Shown here: piece after piece, positions 11,401-17,725 of the stretch
Layout of the letters: every line of letters begins with the position of its first letter
How positions within the stretch are numbered: position 1 is the first letter of the stretch
DNA from: Streptomyces kurssanovii
GTDB lineage: Bacteria > Actinomycetota > Actinomycetes > Streptomycetales > Streptomycetaceae
Reading direction: 5' to 3'
Assembly: GCF_014649695.1 (NCBI RefSeq)
Contig: NZ_BMTN01000016.1
Coordinates: 1 to 64,000, forward strand
Length of the DNA: 64,000 nucleotides
The notes under the pieces: model-generated
What the model saw: only the letters and a program-made list of their open reading frames with translations
The model's database searches: none
What the model was told of the DNA's origin: nothing
Position numbers and translations under genes: made by a program

Positions 11401-12911
11401 TAGGTCCAGCGGCGGTCGGCGAACTGAACGGCGACGGCGTCCGGCCGGGCCGCGACGACGCCGCGGATCAGCGTGTCGATGTCCGTGTCGGCGACGGGGT
11501 GGTCGGTGGCGTTGAGGTGGTCGAGGGTGGCGCGGGCGCGCGGCCCGATGCCCTCGAGTCCGGTGACGGGGGCGTCCGGTTCGCGGACCAGCTGGCGGGC
11601 GAGGGTGGTGACGTGCTCGGTGAACGCCTCCGCGGTGGCGGCCTCGATGCGGGAGGCGTCGTACTTGAGGCGTCCGCGCAGCCTGCCGTCGCCCTCGTAC
11701 AGCTCCAGGGTGAGCAGGCCGAGGCCCGGAGTGGGCACGTCCTGGCGCCAGTGGGCGCGCAGGCCGCCGCGCAGTGCGACGCCGTCGGTCGCGGCGGCGG
11801 TGGCGTCGGCCCAGCTGTGCAGGACGAAGGTGCAGTTGAACGGGGCGCCGGATCCGGTACGGGGGGCGAGTTTGGCGATGCGCGGGAACGGCAGCCGCGA
11901 GTGGTCGACGGCGCGGGCCAGTTCACGCTGGACGCCGGTGACGAACCCGGCGGCGGTCAGGTCCTCGTCCTGGGCGGGGGCGCGCACGAGGAGGGTGCGC
12001 ACGAAGTAGCCGACGGTGCGGTCGTAGCGCGGGTCGGTGCGGGCGCCGAGCGGCACGCCGACGGTGGGCGCGCCCTGCCGGCCGTACGTGCCGAGCGCCT
12101 TGAGATAGGCGGCGAGCAGGACGGCGGCGGCTCCGGCGCGGTGGGTGCGGGAGAACGCGGTGATCTCGCCCCAGAGCCGGGTGTCCAGTTCCAGCGGTAC
12201 GGCCGCCTCGCGGCGCTCGTCCCCCGCTGCGGGCACATCGAGGGGGAGGTCGACGGTCAGGTCGGCGCCGTCGAGGTGTTCGCGCCAGTACGTCTCGGCG
12301 GCGGCCGTGTCCTTCTCGGCCTCGCGGGCGCGTTCGCCCACGTACGTGCCGAAGGCGGCCGGGGCGGGGCCGGGGATCTCTCCGTGCTCGTAGGCGGCGA
12401 GCAGGTCGGCGAGGAGCAGGCCGGTGGACTCGCCGTCGACGACGAGGTGGTGGACGACGAGCAGCAGGGTGTGGTGGTCGGGGCCGTGGCCGAGGAGGAC
12501 GGCGCGCAGCACGCCGTCGCGTTCCAGGTCGAGTTCCTTGCGGGCCTCGGCGAGCAGCGTGTCCGCGTCCGCGCCGTCGGCGCCGGCGGTGCGCCGCTCC
12601 AGGCGGGGGGCGCGGGCCGGGTCGGCGTCGAGGAAGGGCGGGCCGTCGCCGTGGTCGTCGTCGGCGACGCGCGCGGACAGCATCGGGTGGCGGGCGACGA
12701 GCCGGCCGAGCGCGGCCTCGAGCGCGGCCGTGTCGAGCGGGCCGCGCAGATCGAGGGCGAGGGGCACGTTGTACGGGGAGGCGGCGGGGTCGGCGCGGTG
12801 CTGGAGCAGCAGCCCCAACTGCTCCTCGGTGAGCGGTGTACGGCGTGCCTCGTCCGCCCCCGGTCCGGCGGTCGCGGGGTTCTGCGCGCCTGGGGTCTGG
12901 AGTGTGGTCAT
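5421..12911 (-). CDS. snaD: NRPS, C-A-PCP-E-C-PCP-TE; predicted terminal (D-Pro) module of pristinamycin II
   Basis: 2496 residues. Approximate order: condensation (HHLVVDG near 152), adenylation ([11 protein letters not shown] near 620), a Pro/Ala/Thr-rich linker with a 12-residue repeat (about 1000-1060), PCP with GGDSILAMQ near 1107, epimerisation domain (HHLVVDGVSWR near 1312), second condensation domain (HHVLLDGWS near 1796), second PCP (GGHSLLAMR near 2160), and thioesterase (GGFSGGG near 2297, His in GNHVTML near the C-terminus). The A-domain pocket reads roughly D-V-H-H-V-T-A-Y-S, not a usual proline code. The position directly before snaA/snaB and the presence of an E domain fit the D-proline step of PII. 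The final C-PCP pair has no adenylation domain, so it probably handles the finished chain before release. ATG 12911 has a GGAG 8 bp upstream; a SARP-type box lies about 100 bp further up. The snaD assignment rests on context. Confidence 0.85.
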   Translation of the reverse strand: MTTLQTPGAQNPATAGPGADEARRTPLTEEQLGLLLQHRADPAASPYNVPLALDLRGPLDTAALEAALGRLVARHPMLSARVADDDHGDGPPFLDADPARAPRLERRTAGADGADADTLLAEARKELDLERDGVLRAVLLGHGPDHHTLLLVVHHLVVDGESTGLLLADLLAAYEHGEIPGPAPAAFGTYVGERAREAEKDTAAAETYWREHLDGADLTVDLPLDVPAAGDERREAAVPLELDTRLWGEITAFSRTHRAGAAAVLLAAYLKALGTYGRQGAPTVGVPLGARTDPRYDRTVGYFVRTLLVRAPAQDEDLTAAGFVTGVQRELARAVDHSRLPFPRIAKLAPRTGSGAPFNCTFVLHSWADATAAATDGVALRGGLRAHWRQDVPTPGLGLLTLELYEGDGRLRGRLKYDASRIEAATAEAFTEHVTTLARQLVREPDAPVTGLEGIGPRARATLDHLNATDHPVADTDIDTLIRGVVAARPDAVAVQFADRRWTYRDLDARIEAYAAGLTARGVRAGDRVGILLPRSDEAVAVMLAVLRTGAAYVPLDAAHPEARRRHIADSSGMRLAVVDPDTAAACPPGPQQVPAAELAQPGTAAAVQGPAPSSALHILYTSGSTGTPKGVQLSHRALVTDVLAAIRHFGIGPGDTMLLKAPFTFDVSAHEMLVALVAGARLAVAPPDAERDPDLLAETLERHGVTLLHAVPSQLRLLLEAENFGANRSLRTVVSTGESLPNELRTAFEAAHPARLHNAYGPTETSYSTVFSWARGDDAFWTRRAEVPIGVPFDNIRCHVLDEHQRPLPPGAPGELWIGGGTVSDGYIGDPERTADRYRTLDLGGRSETVYRTGDLVRLLPGGTLTHLGRLDDQVKINGNRVELGEVRAALLCLDGVEDATVQAVRHAHGSLQIVAHVVAPATDPATIRQALKPLLPSHMLPAHLHQVPRIPLLPNGKTDRQALARLTTTADAPAREAAPAATVPPATGGSPQEATQGATAWATPPASAPAADTSPAAGGSAAPAATAPTGHVTPPTAPAPTGHVTPPAATAPARPAGSRAPGGAGGPVPAAAAVPSAQVLESVRGVWAELLGDAGDQAQFFEAGGDSILAMQLVSRLRRAGFTLAMRDIYRNPVLADLAAHLGAGVPAGARADDAEGEETRPAAPAAGPVSPLAPVQTWFFRHIRTDLHQWNQSVLLELNESVDPTVLRLALQAVVAAHPALSARFDEDPDDQEGAGRLMVRAAPFAAYPAREVLWERDITSDPELDRAMEDLERSLDPLRGVHVRALLAHDRRSPDAAPTHLLIAVHHLVVDGVSWRILLEDLEHALASLTEGALPALPEEACRYEDWVASLPAVAARPGEADYWRALAAARAEAQTLLLTTPAPDEEHIRRVEFSLDEEATARLIGPLPRRLGLQVHQVMTGAFAQALARWRGSRAVTFDVETHGRHGRDELFRTVGWFTSIHPVVLGADRSVHPEQYLAEIGTALTAVPDGGVGFGACREFSPDAGLRTLLRDLPPALVCFNYYGQADQLSPNGGFRMSGRPIPREHSARCERVYGIEVYGIVHGGRLRMGLTWVPSPADGVDEAGVDALVEQMSWVLATLAGADPHAVTPAEITAPGTTRPAPRPALALPAAPAPAHSGDGDGDHSDGGAGDGPGTVPVTPQQHGLLLDALAHPGTGRYVEQLFWRWHGPLDTDRFTAAWQSVFDRETVLRASFDWQDEPCLVLHDHVTAEVTRHAAGEADFDALMERDRLRGFDLRTPGLLRVTLVDDPAPAGGVEPLSVRILLTFHHVLLDGWSVSILLQEFYRAYLAGGALPGGERRPDVRDYSQWLSEQDTAPAREFWSDAVPAAAPVVQPAIPGPATGQSGSGRAECRLSAAEADRLRAWAAARAATESSALQAVWALLLYRAGGTSGPAPVGFGVTVSGRGIALDAVERLPGLLMNSLPMTIQVDPGHSLPRLLTELRDQALDMAAYEWVSTGQIHEWSGRRPGEKLVESLIVFENYPRSSGDLESALAAQGIRVELPDAAGSQTAFPVTLLAYRDVDGSLVLAAVHDRGRIADADAEKLVAQCARLLRELPATDDEATTVADVLATVTDADLPRMAERSEQPDDTGEEPAHWPEGPEADLVKQAWQTVFGTTDVDPGEHFFEAGGHSLLAMRLLREISLRTGRTLRLDELLAHPRAGLLARLLAETPDDGTGDGGAASVLVPLRPARRPGAGTVHLVHPPGGQVACYAQLAAGYPGPEALVGIRDPRVDDPEPQYRSTEQLAEHYLQALAPVLESGERIVLGGFSGGGVIAYEIAQLITAQGGTPPLVVMVDAGAPDGELTDAEADGSFTNQLRAVAEGRTPEPASTTTGPEAPAPDGAPAAATAEPDGSAAYLAEISQIAEWMRGDGGGDPVALMRDSVEAIQRYRPRAYAGPVVVLRAGDTGFGKGTDYDESDRFHGRPGLGWEDHVEDLAIRVVPGNHVTMLTGDNVRSLARILASAVKN
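9765..9828. repeat. Two-copy 36-bp-period repeat in the snaD A-PCP linker
   Basis: Two exact 28-base copies (9765-9792 and 9801-9828) lie 36 bases apart. They encode two repeats of the segment PTGHVTPP in an Ala/Pro/Thr-rich linker between the A domain and the first PCP of the NRPS. The period is a multiple of three, so length change keeps the frame. This is most simply a flexible interdomain linker that grew by slippage. Confidence 0.8.
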
Positions 12912-12990
12912 CGGGTGTCTCCTGAATCGGATCCGAGGGCTTGCCGCGGGCGGGCCCCGGCCCGGCGGGGCCCGCACCGTCCGGGGCACG

Positions 12991-13033
12991 AGCGTGGCGG
13001 GGGCCGCCGACGCGCCGCTGACGTGCGGCTGAC
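12991..13033 (-). promoter_or_regulatory. SARP-type triple heptamer and -10 upstream of snaD
   Basis: Read on the minus strand, three heptamers start exactly 11 bases apart: GTCAGCC (13027-13033), GTCAGCG (13016-13022) and GTCGGCG (13005-13011). Eight bases later comes CACGCT (12991-12996), a plausible -10. The 11-bp step and 8-bp distance to -10 are the known geometry for SARP activators, and GTCAGSS is the motif I recall for PapR2 of the pristinamycin cluster. The snaD start at 12911 would leave a leader of roughly 75 bases. The remaining gap between pglE and snaD (12912-13253) shows only this element and one GC-rich inverted repeat at 13218. Confidence 0.75.
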
Positions 13034-13217
13034 GGGGCGGGGGCGGCGGTGCGGTGGCGGCCGGTACGGCCGGGGCCGGAGGGGGCGGCTCCGGGCAGGG
13101 GGCGGGGGCCCCGCTGTGCGGGGCCGTCGCCCACCCCTTTCCTGGGCGCCGTTTCGCGCTTCGCGCGGTGTCCTCGGACTTCCCCGGCGGCCCGGCGGCC
13201 GTGGGAGGCGCCCGGAC

Positions 13218-13236
13218 GGGCCGGGGCCCCCGGCCC
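13218..13236 (-). terminator. GC inverted repeat after pglE, possible terminator
   Basis: A 19-base near-palindrome, GGGCCGGGG followed by its complement around one central base, lies 17 bases past the pglE stop. It could form a 7-8 bp hairpin ending the pgl transcript before the snaD promoter. There is no U-tract, which is common in Streptomyces. Confidence 0.4.
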
Positions 13237-13253
13237 CCGCTGGTGCCGGTGGG

Positions 13254-14567
13254 TCAGCGGGGCGTGCGGGCGGCGACGAAGGCGGCGAGGCGGTCGAGGC
13301 CGGTGGTGATCTGGTCGGGGGTCAGCACGCTGTAGGACAGGCGCAGTTGGGTCAGGCCGCCGGTGCCGGCGTAGAAGTGGTACATCGGTGTCCACAGGAC
13401 GCCGAAGCGGCTCGCGGACTCCTCCAGGGCCTGTTCGTCGGCGGTGAACGGCACGCCGAGCACGGCGAAGAGGCCGCCCGCGGGGGTGTTCCAGGTGACG
13501 CCGCTGCCGGGCGGGAAGCGGGTGGCGAGGCCGTCGAGGAGGACGTTCAGGTTGGTGCGGTAGACGGCGGCCTCGCGGGCGCAGGCTCGTTCCATGCTGC
13601 AGCCGTGCTCGAGGAGCAGGCCGCCGATGACGGCCTGGGCGAGGGCCGAGGTGTTGAGGGTGAGCATGCTCTTGAGCTTGGCGAGCTGGTCGACGAGCAG
13701 GCCGCCCTCGGCGACGGGCTGGTCGGCGACGACGTAGCCGATCCGGGCGCCGGGGAAGGCGGTCTTGGCGAACGAGCCGATGTAGACGACGCGTCCGGAG
13801 CGGTCCATCGACTTCAGGGTCGGCGGCCGGCCCTGGCCGTCGTGGAACATCGAGTACGGGTTGTCCTCGATGAGGAGGATGTCCAGCTCGTCGGCGGCGT
13901 GCAGCAGCCGGCGGCGGTCGGCCTCCGACATGCGGGCGCCGCCGGGGTTGGAGAAGTCGGGCACGACGTAGCAGGCGCGCGGGCGCAGCCCTTCGGCGCG
14001 TGCGGCGTGCACGGCGCGGGTGAGGTCCGCGGCGTCGAGTCCGCCGGCCCCTTCGGGGACCTGACGGACCGTCATGTCGGTGAGGCGGGCGGCTCCGGTG
14101 AAGCCCACGTAGGTGGGCGCGGCGGCGAGGACGGTGTCGCGTGCGTCGCGGCGCAGGGCGCGCAGCAGCAGGACCATGGCCTCCTGGCAGCCGGTGGTGA
14201 CCAGGACCGCCCCGGGGTCGGCGGTGATGTGCTCGTCGGTGTGCAGCTGGCGTACGAGGAGGTCGTTGATGACGCCTTTGGTGGGCCCGTACTGGAACAG
14301 GGTGCGGCGTACCTGTTCCTCGCTGTGGCCGAGGTCCTGCTCGAGGTGTCGGGTGAAGCGCCGCAGGTGGTGGTGGAGGGCCTCGGTGTCGTAGTGGCCC
14401 TCGTAGGGGCGGCCCGCGGCGAACGACACGGCCTGGGGGTAGTTGCCGGTGATCTCGTTGAGGAGGGTCATCGAGGTCAGGGCCGGGTCGGTGAGGCTGG
14501 CGTGCAGGTCGGCGGTGGTCAGCGGGGCCGCGGCCAGCCCGGGTGCCTCGAGCAGGCCCGCACTCAC
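13254..14567 (-). CDS. pglE: Phenylglycine aminotransferase (fold type I PLP)
   Basis: 437-residue class I/II aminotransferase. The PLP lysine sits in [16 protein letters not shown], with the NPGG-type segment DFSNPGG and the conserved [12 protein letters not shown] before it. It is predicted to transaminate phenylglyoxylate (benzoylformate) to L-phenylglycine, the last residue of pristinamycin I; the hydroxyphenylglycine counterpart is HpgT. The GTG start at 14567 overlaps the mbtY stop (GTGA). Upstream in-frame sequence lies in mbtY and pglD and is excluded. It is the last gene of pglA-B-C-D-mbtY-pglE, the order I recall from S. pristinaespiralis. Confidence 0.92.
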   Translation of the reverse strand: MSAGLLEAPGLAAAPLTTADLHASLTDPALTSMTLLNEITGNYPQAVSFAAGRPYEGHYDTEALHHHLRRFTRHLEQDLGHSEEQVRRTLFQYGPTKGVINDLLVRQLHTDEHITADPGAVLVTTGCQEAMVLLLRALRRDARDTVLAAAPTYVGFTGAARLTDMTVRQVPEGAGGLDAADLTRAVHAARAEGLRPRACYVVPDFSNPGGARMSEADRRRLLHAADELDILLIEDNPYSMFHDGQGRPPTLKSMDRSGRVVYIGSFAKTAFPGARIGYVVADQPVAEGGLLVDQLAKLKSMLTLNTSALAQAVIGGLLLEHGCSMERACAREAAVYRTNLNVLLDGLATRFPPGSGVTWNTPAGGLFAVLGVPFTADEQALEESASRFGVLWTPMYHFYAGTGGLTQLRLSYSVLTPDQITTGLDRLAAFVAARTPR

Positions 14568-14782
14568 GCGGCCGTGCCGTTCATCGCGTCGATGAGGCTC
14601 TGGGGCCGCATGTCGGTCCACCGGTCGGTGATGTGGGCGAGGGCGCTCTCGCGGTCGGTGGCCGGCAGGGCGACGGTCCAGCCGGCCGGGACCTCGGCGA
14701 AGGACGGCCACAGCGAGTACTGGCCCTCGTGGTTGACCAGGACGAGATAGGTGCCCTCGGCGTCCTCGAATGGGTTGCTCAT
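14564..14782 (-). CDS. mbtY: MbtH-like NRPS partner protein
   Basis: 72-residue MbtH-family protein with the family signature: N-terminal [19 protein letters not shown], and WTDMRPQSL near the end, including the conserved Ser and Trp residues that contact the adenylation domain. It should bind and activate one or more A domains of SnbC/SnbDE. The ATG at 14782 has a GGGAGA Shine-Dalgarno. Although inside the pgl operon, it has its own predicted SARP-type promoter within the end of pglD. MbtH and the aminotransferase could therefore also be made independently of pglABCD. Confidence 0.97.
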   Translation of the reverse strand: MSNPFEDAEGTYLVLVNHEGQYSLWPSFAEVPAGWTVALPATDRESALAHITDRWTDMRPQSLIDAMNGTAA

Positions 14783-14829
14783 GTCTGTCTCCCGGGGTTC
14801 GGCGACGGTAGGCGTGTGGTGGTCCCCGT

Positions 14830-15633
14830 TCAGGCTGGCGGGGACGGCTGTCGGCGGGCTGACGTGCCGCTGACGAGGTGGGCGCAGAGGTCGGTCGTGA
14901 GGTCGGCGGTGAGGTCGAGCAGGACGGGTGCCGGCTCGTGGGCGAGGTGGAAGTGGCCACCGGGGAAGGTCTGTTCGCGGACGGGCCCGGTGGTGGCGGC
15001 GCTCCAGCCGGCCGCTTCCGCGGCGGTCAGCTCCGGGTCGCCGGTGGCGCGGTGCACGGTCAGCGGGGTGTGCAGGAGGGCGCCGGGGCGCGGGCGGTAG
15101 GTCTCGGCGAGCGCGTAGTCGGCGCGGGCGGTGCGCAGCACGATGTCGAGCATGTCCGGGTGGGCGAGGAGTTCGTCGGGGAAGCCGTCCAAGCGGCGCA
15201 GTTCGGCGATGAGCGCGCTGTCGCCGGCGCGGTGGACGGCGCCGGGGCGTACGAGGTGGGGTGCGGGCATGCCGGAGACGACGAGGCGCTGCGGTGGGCT
15301 TCCGGCGGCTTGGAGGCGCAGCGCGGTCTCGTAGGCGACGAGTGCGCCGAGGCTGTGGCCGTAGAGGGCGTAGGGCCCGTGGGTCAGGGGGCGGGCGGCT
15401 GCGGCGGCCTGGTCGGCGAGGGTGTGCAGGTCGTGCTGGAGGGGTTCGGTGATGCGGTCGGCGTGGCCGGGGTACTGGGCGGCGTGCAGTTCGACGGTGT
15501 CGGGCAGCAGGGCGGGCCAGTGGTGGTAGGCGGCGGTGGTGCCGCCGCCGTGCGGGAAGCACAGCAGCCGCAGGGCCGCGCCGGGGCGGGGGTCGGGGCT
15601 GCGGTACCAGGGGGCGGCGGTGCGGGTGTTCAT
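14830..15633 (-). CDS. pglD: Type II thioesterase of phenylglycine biosynthesis
   Basis: 267-residue alpha/beta hydrolase of the type II thioesterase family. The nucleophile elbow is [11 protein letters not shown], preceded by the family motif [15 protein letters not shown], and the catalytic His is in [10 protein letters not shown]. In the Phg pathway it is proposed to hydrolyse benzoylformyl-CoA to phenylglyoxylate. By family it could alternatively clear misprimed carrier proteins. Its ATG at 15633 overlaps the pglC stop (ATGA); an in-frame ATG nine codons upstream lies inside pglC and is less likely. The last codons overlap the predicted mbtY promoter box. Confidence 0.9.
   Translation of the reverse strand: MNTRTAAPWYRSPDPRPGAALRLLCFPHGGGTTAAYHHWPALLPDTVELHAAQYPGHADRITEPLQHDLHTLADQAAAAARPLTHGPYALYGHSLGALVAYETALRLQAAGSPPQRLVVSGMPAPHLVRPGAVHRAGDSALIAELRRLDGFPDELLAHPDMLDIVLRTARADYALAETYRPRPGALLHTPLTVHRATGDPELTAAEAAGWSAATTGPVREQTFPGGHFHLAHEPAPVLLDLTADLTTDLCAHLVSGTSARRQPSPPA
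14832..14874 (-). promoter_or_regulatory. SARP-type triple heptamer and -10 upstream of mbtY, inside pglD
   Basis: On the minus strand, GTCAGCG (14868-14874), GTCAGCC (14857-14863) and GACAGCC (14846-14852) are spaced exactly 11 bases. Eight bases later is CAGCCT (14832-14837), a possible -10 about 50 bases before the mbtY ATG. The element coincides with the last codons of pglD, so this DNA is both coding and, probably, regulatory. Confidence 0.7.
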
Positions 15634-16661
15634 AGGGCGGCCGTCCGGCGGGCGGGCCATTCCAGGGTGGCGACGGCGTCCAGGATGCGGTGGACGTCGG
15701 GCAGGTAGTGGGCCTCGAGGAGGGGTGCGGGGTAGGGCACGTCGAAGCCGGTGACGCGGCGGACGGGAGCTTCGAGGTGGTAGAAGCAGCGTTCGGTGAT
15801 GCGGGCGGCGATCTCGGCGCCGGGGCCGGCGAAGCCGTGGGCCTCGTGGACGACGACGGCGCGGCCGGTGCGGTTGACGCTGGCGCTGACCGTCTCCTCG
15901 TCGAAGGGGGTGAGGGTGCGCAGGTCGATGACCTCCAGGCTCAGGCCGCTCTGCGCGGCGGCCTCCGCGGCGGCGAGGGCGGCGGGCAGGGCGGGGCCGT
16001 AGGTGACGAGGGTGGCGTCGGTGCCGCGGCGGCGGACGGCGGCCCAGCCGAGCGGGCCGGTGTCGGTGGGCAGGCCGGTCTTCTCCTTGTGCCAGTAAAG
16101 GCGTTTGGGTTCGAGGAAGACCACGGGGTCGGGCCAGTCGATGGAGCGGCGCAGCAGGGAGTAGGCGTCGGCGACGGTGGCGGGGGTGACGACGGTGAGG
16201 CCGGGGGTGGCCATGTAGTAGATCTCGGAGGAGTCGCTGTGGTGTTCCACTCCCCCGATGCCGCCGCCGTAGGGGATGCGGACGGTCAGTGGCAGCGGCA
16301 GTGCGCCGCGGGTGCGGGCGCGGAACTTGGCCACGTGGCTGACGAGTTGTTCGAAGGCGGGGTAGGCGAAGGCGTCGAACTGCATCTCGACGACGGGCCG
16401 GTAGCCGTACATGGCCATGCCGACGGCGGTGCCGATGATGGCGGATTCGGCGAGCGGGGTGTCGAAGCAGCGGTCGTCGCCGAATTCGCGGGCCAGGCCG
16501 TCGGTGACGCGGAAGACGCCGCCGAGGGTGCCGACGTCCTCGCCGAAGACGAGGGTGTTCTCGTCGGCGCGCAGGGCGTCGCGCAGGGCCGTGTTGAGGG
16601 CTTTGGCCATGGTGACGGTGCCGGTGGCGTCGGCGGTGGCGGGGGTGGTGTCGGTGGGCAT
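15630..16661 (-). CDS. pglC: Pyruvate-dehydrogenase-like E1 beta subunit
   Basis: 343-residue transketolase-type E1 beta subunit of a 2-oxoacid dehydrogenase: [17 protein letters not shown] at the N-terminus, [35 protein letters not shown], and [15 protein letters not shown]. With PglB it should form the ThDP-dependent E1 that decarboxylates phenylpyruvate on the way to phenylacetyl-CoA. The start at 16661 overlaps the PglB stop by one base (TGATG). No E2 or E3 gene accompanies the pair, so those functions must come from elsewhere in the genome. Close relatives act on branched-chain 2-oxoacids; the aromatic substrate is inferred from the pgl context. Confidence 0.9.
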   Translation of the reverse strand: MPTDTTPATADATGTVTMAKALNTALRDALRADENTLVFGEDVGTLGGVFRVTDGLAREFGDDRCFDTPLAESAIIGTAVGMAMYGYRPVVEMQFDAFAYPAFEQLVSHVAKFRARTRGALPLPLTVRIPYGGGIGGVEHHSDSSEIYYMATPGLTVVTPATVADAYSLLRRSIDWPDPVVFLEPKRLYWHKEKTGLPTDTGPLGWAAVRRRGTDATLVTYGPALPAALAAAEAAAQSGLSLEVIDLRTLTPFDEETVSASVNRTGRAVVVHEAHGFAGPGAEIAARITERCFYHLEAPVRRVTGFDVPYPAPLLEAHYLPDVHRILDAVATLEWPARRTAAL

Positions 16662-17725
16662 CAGGCGTCCTCCCCCGCGGCGGCCGTGGTGGCCGTCTCC
16701 GCGGCGAGCAGCGCGGCCTGGGACCTGAGGTGGGGCGGCGGCTGGTGGTAGACGTGCTGGAACATCTCGGCCGGGTCGCGCCGGGGCGGGGAGGCGAAGG
16801 TGCGGCGCAGGCGGGCGGTGAGTTCCTGCGCGTCGCGGGTGATGCCGGTGATCGTGTCCTCGTCGAGGACGCCGTCGGTCAGGAGCCGGTGTTCCAGGCG
16901 GGCGACGGGGTCCTTGCCGGCCCAGGCGGCGACCTCCTCGGCGCTGCGGTAGCGGGTGTCGTCGTCGGCGTTGGTGTGCGCCTCGATGCGGTAGGTGAGG
17001 GCTTCGAGGACGGTGGGGCCGCCGCCGGTGCGGGCGCGGTGCGCGGCCCGGGCGACGGCGGTGTGGACGGCCGCGGCGTCGTTGCCGTCGATGCGTTCGC
17101 CGGCCGCGCCGTAGCCGGCGGCCTTGTCGGCGAGGGTGCGGGCGGCGGTCTGCTTGGCGAGCGGGACGCTGATGGCGTACTGGTTGTTCTGGATCAGGAA
17201 GACGACGGGTGCGCGGCGTACGGCCGCGTAGTTGACGGCTTCGTGGAAGTCGCCCTCGCTGGTGGCGCCGTCGCCGATGTAGGCGAGGGCGACGGTGTCG
17301 TGGCCGCGCATGCGGGCGGCGTCGGCGAGTCCGGCGGCGTGCAGGCACTGGGTGGCCAGCGGGGTGCACTGGGGGGCGGTGCGGTGGGCGTGCGGGTCGT
17401 AGCCGCAGTGGCGGTCGCCGCGGAAGAGGGTCAGGACCTCCACCGGGTCGATGCCGCGGGTGAGCAGGGCGACGCTCTCGCGGTAGGTGGGGAAGAGCCA
17501 GTCGGTGGGGCGCAGGGCGAGCACGGACGCGGTCTGGCAGGCTTCCTGGCCGCGGGAGGAGGGGTAGACGGCGAGGCGGCCCTGCCGGGTGAAGGCGGTG
17601 GCCTGCCGGTCGAAGGCGCGGCCGGTGACCATGGCCCGGTACAGGGCGAGCGCGGTGTCGGCGGGCAGCGGCGGGCCGGTCGGTGCGGCGGTCGGCGGGG
17701 CGGCGGGGGCGTCGAGCACGGTCAT
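16661..17725 (-). CDS. pglB: Pyruvate-dehydrogenase-like E1 alpha subunit
   Basis: 354-residue ThDP-binding E1 alpha subunit. The ThDP/Mg motif is GDGATSEGDFHEAVNYAA followed by FLIQNNQYAIS, and the YPSSRGQEACQTA and FPTYRESVALLTRG segments are typical of E1 alpha. It pairs with PglC. In the pristinamycin scheme the pair turns phenylpyruvate into phenylacetyl-CoA, the substrate for PglA. The ATG at 17725 overlaps the pglA stop (ATGA), giving a tightly coupled A-B-C-D gene chain. Confidence 0.9.
   Translation of the reverse strand: MTVLDAPAAPPTAAPTGPPLPADTALALYRAMVTGRAFDRQATAFTRQGRLAVYPSSRGQEACQTASVLALRPTDWLFPTYRESVALLTRGIDPVEVLTLFRGDRHCGYDPHAHRTAPQCTPLATQCLHAAGLADAARMRGHDTVALAYIGDGATSEGDFHEAVNYAAVRRAPVVFLIQNNQYAISVPLAKQTAARTLADKAAGYGAAGERIDGNDAAAVHTAVARAAHRARTGGGPTVLEALTYRIEAHTNADDDTRYRSAEEVAAWAGKDPVARLEHRLLTDGVLDEDTITGITRDAQELTARLRRTFASPPRRDPAEMFQHVYHQPPPHLRSQAALLAAETATTAAAGEDA

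Noticed and set aside
13040-13250. Short plus-strand frames between pglE and snaD
   Set aside because: No ribosome site or recognisable protein, and they overlap the SARP box and hairpin of a normal intergenic region.
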